DNA of 7,418 nucleotides, taken from contig SKYW01000237.1 in the NCBI GenBank assembly GCA_007127695.1, positions 1-7,418 of the forward strand, read 5' to 3'. The position numbers were made by a program, and so were the translations under genes. Below, in pieces: positions 6,856 to 7,418 of this stretch. The notes under the pieces were generated by a model, which was not told where the DNA came from, did no database searches, and saw only the letters and a list, made by a program, of their open reading frames with translations. The DNA comes from Balneolales bacterium. GTDB lineage: Bacteria; Bacteroidota; Rhodothermia; Balneolales; Natronogracilivirgulaceae. How positions within the stretch are numbered: the stretch's first letter is position 1; each line of letters begins with the position of its first letter.

Positions 6856-6907
6856 GCCGCAGCTTCTTTCGGCGCTCTTCAAACCCTTAACGGAAATACG
6901 GAAACTG

Positions 6908-7418
6908 ATGAAAATCTATACCAAAACCGGCGACCATGGCGACACGTCACTTTTCGGCGGTCAGCGTGTCTCGAAAAACCACTCACGCATCGCGGCTTAT
7001 GGAACCGTTGACGAACTCAACTCCATCCTGGGGGTCATACGGACCGCGGAGCCGGATCCGGTAATTGAAGAAATATTGGAACGGGTGCAAAATGAGCTGT
7101 TTGTGCTTGGTGCCGACCTTGCCACCCCCCCGGAAAAAAATGCACGGATTGAGCGTATCGGTGAAGCCCATGTACGCAGACTGGAAGAGGACATCGATCG
7201 ACTGGAGAAGGGACTTAAGCCCTTGAAGTCATTTATTCTTCCGGGTGGAAGTCCGGGCGCAGCCTATCTCCATCTGGCCCGAACCGTCTGTCGCCGGGCA
7301 GAGAGAAGCTGCTTTTCGTGCAGACAATCTGAAATAGTTTCCGACGAAGCACTTATCTTTCTGAACCGCCTGTCGGACCTTCTGTTTGTAATGGCCCGGT
7401 ACCAGAACAAATCCAGGG
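6908..7418 (+). CDS. PduO-type ATP:cob(I)alamin adenosyltransferase, 3' partial
   Basis: Cytoplasmic enzyme that moves the adenosyl group of ATP onto cob(I)alamin or cob(I)yrinic acid a,c-diamide, making coenzyme B12 forms. The window holds 170 residues of a usual 180-190, cut by the right edge. The whole diagnostic set is visible: the N-terminal ATP-binding loop YTKTGDHGDTSLFGG (4-18), AYGTVDELNS (30-39), ELFVLGADLATP (63-74), FILPGGSPGAAYLHLARTVC (109-128) with RRAER (129-133), and LNRLSDLLFVMARY (152-165). The clustered Arg residues at 125-133 and Asp157 are the expected active-site positions. Length and motifs show an intact gene so far. ATG 6908 is the only natural start; GGAAA precedes it by a few bases. 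It follows yigZ by 52 bases on the same strand. A B12-dependent metabolism in the host follows; the use of the cofactor cannot be seen here. Confidence 0.95.
   Translation, partial: MKIYTKTGDHGDTSLFGGQRVSKNHSRIAAYGTVDELNSILGVIRTAEPDPVIEEILERVQNELFVLGADLATPPEKNARIERIGEAHVRRLEEDIDRLEKGLKPLKSFILPGGSPGAAYLHLARTVCRRAERSCFSCRQSEIVSDEALIFLNRLSDLLFVMARYQNKSR

Noticed and set aside
1..7418. CRISPR array, tRNA/rRNA, transposase, integrase, attachment site or toxin-antitoxin pair
   Set aside because: None of the expected repeats, folds or protein motifs was found on either strand.

Overview
The window reads as ordinary chromosomal DNA of a Gram-negative bacterium, GC a little above 50% by eye. The likeliest source is the Bacteroidota/Balneolota/Rhodothermota assemblage. 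Reasons: a lipoprotein membrane-fusion protein beside a long TolC-like protein with large loops, an RND pump with extra hydrophobic segments between TM6 and the TM7 side, a stand-alone DUF971 protein, and mostly weak Shine-Dalgarno sequences. This placement is inference from protein style; no rRNA or other phylogenetic marker is present.

Bases 1-5664 (all minus strand) hold a complete-looking tripartite efflux locus, transcribed right to left: a TetR-family regulator (5044-5664), a TolC-like outer-membrane channel (3154-4857), a periplasmic adaptor lipoprotein (2017-3087) and the inner-membrane RND pump (1-1904, running off the left edge). The pump gene is split by a -1 frameshift near 1151-1154, inside a glycine-rich repeat. 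The upstream frame stops at 1008, while the downstream frame is open from there to base 1 and carries the transmembrane motifs. The 186-bp gap between regulator and channel holds a good sigma70-like promoter (4870-4898) and a 22-bp near-palindrome (4927-4948) that is the best candidate operator for the regulator.

Bases 5777-6112 (minus) encode a small DUF971 protein. It is divergent from a plus-strand pair: a YigZ/IMPACT-family protein (6208-6855) and a PduO-type ATP:cob(I)alamin adenosyltransferase (6908 to the right edge). These look like housekeeping neighbours rather than part of the efflux system.

How it works together: the regulator probably senses a small hydrophobic ligand and controls channel, adaptor and pump, which would assemble into one envelope-spanning drug or solvent exporter. 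I saw no undescribed system. The points most worth checking are the frameshift in the pump, the operator-like palindrome, the tandem repeat upstream of tetR, and the unusual channel loops and pump insertion. No tRNA, rRNA, CRISPR array, insertion sequence or attachment site was seen. No gene-free stretch exceeds 300 bases.
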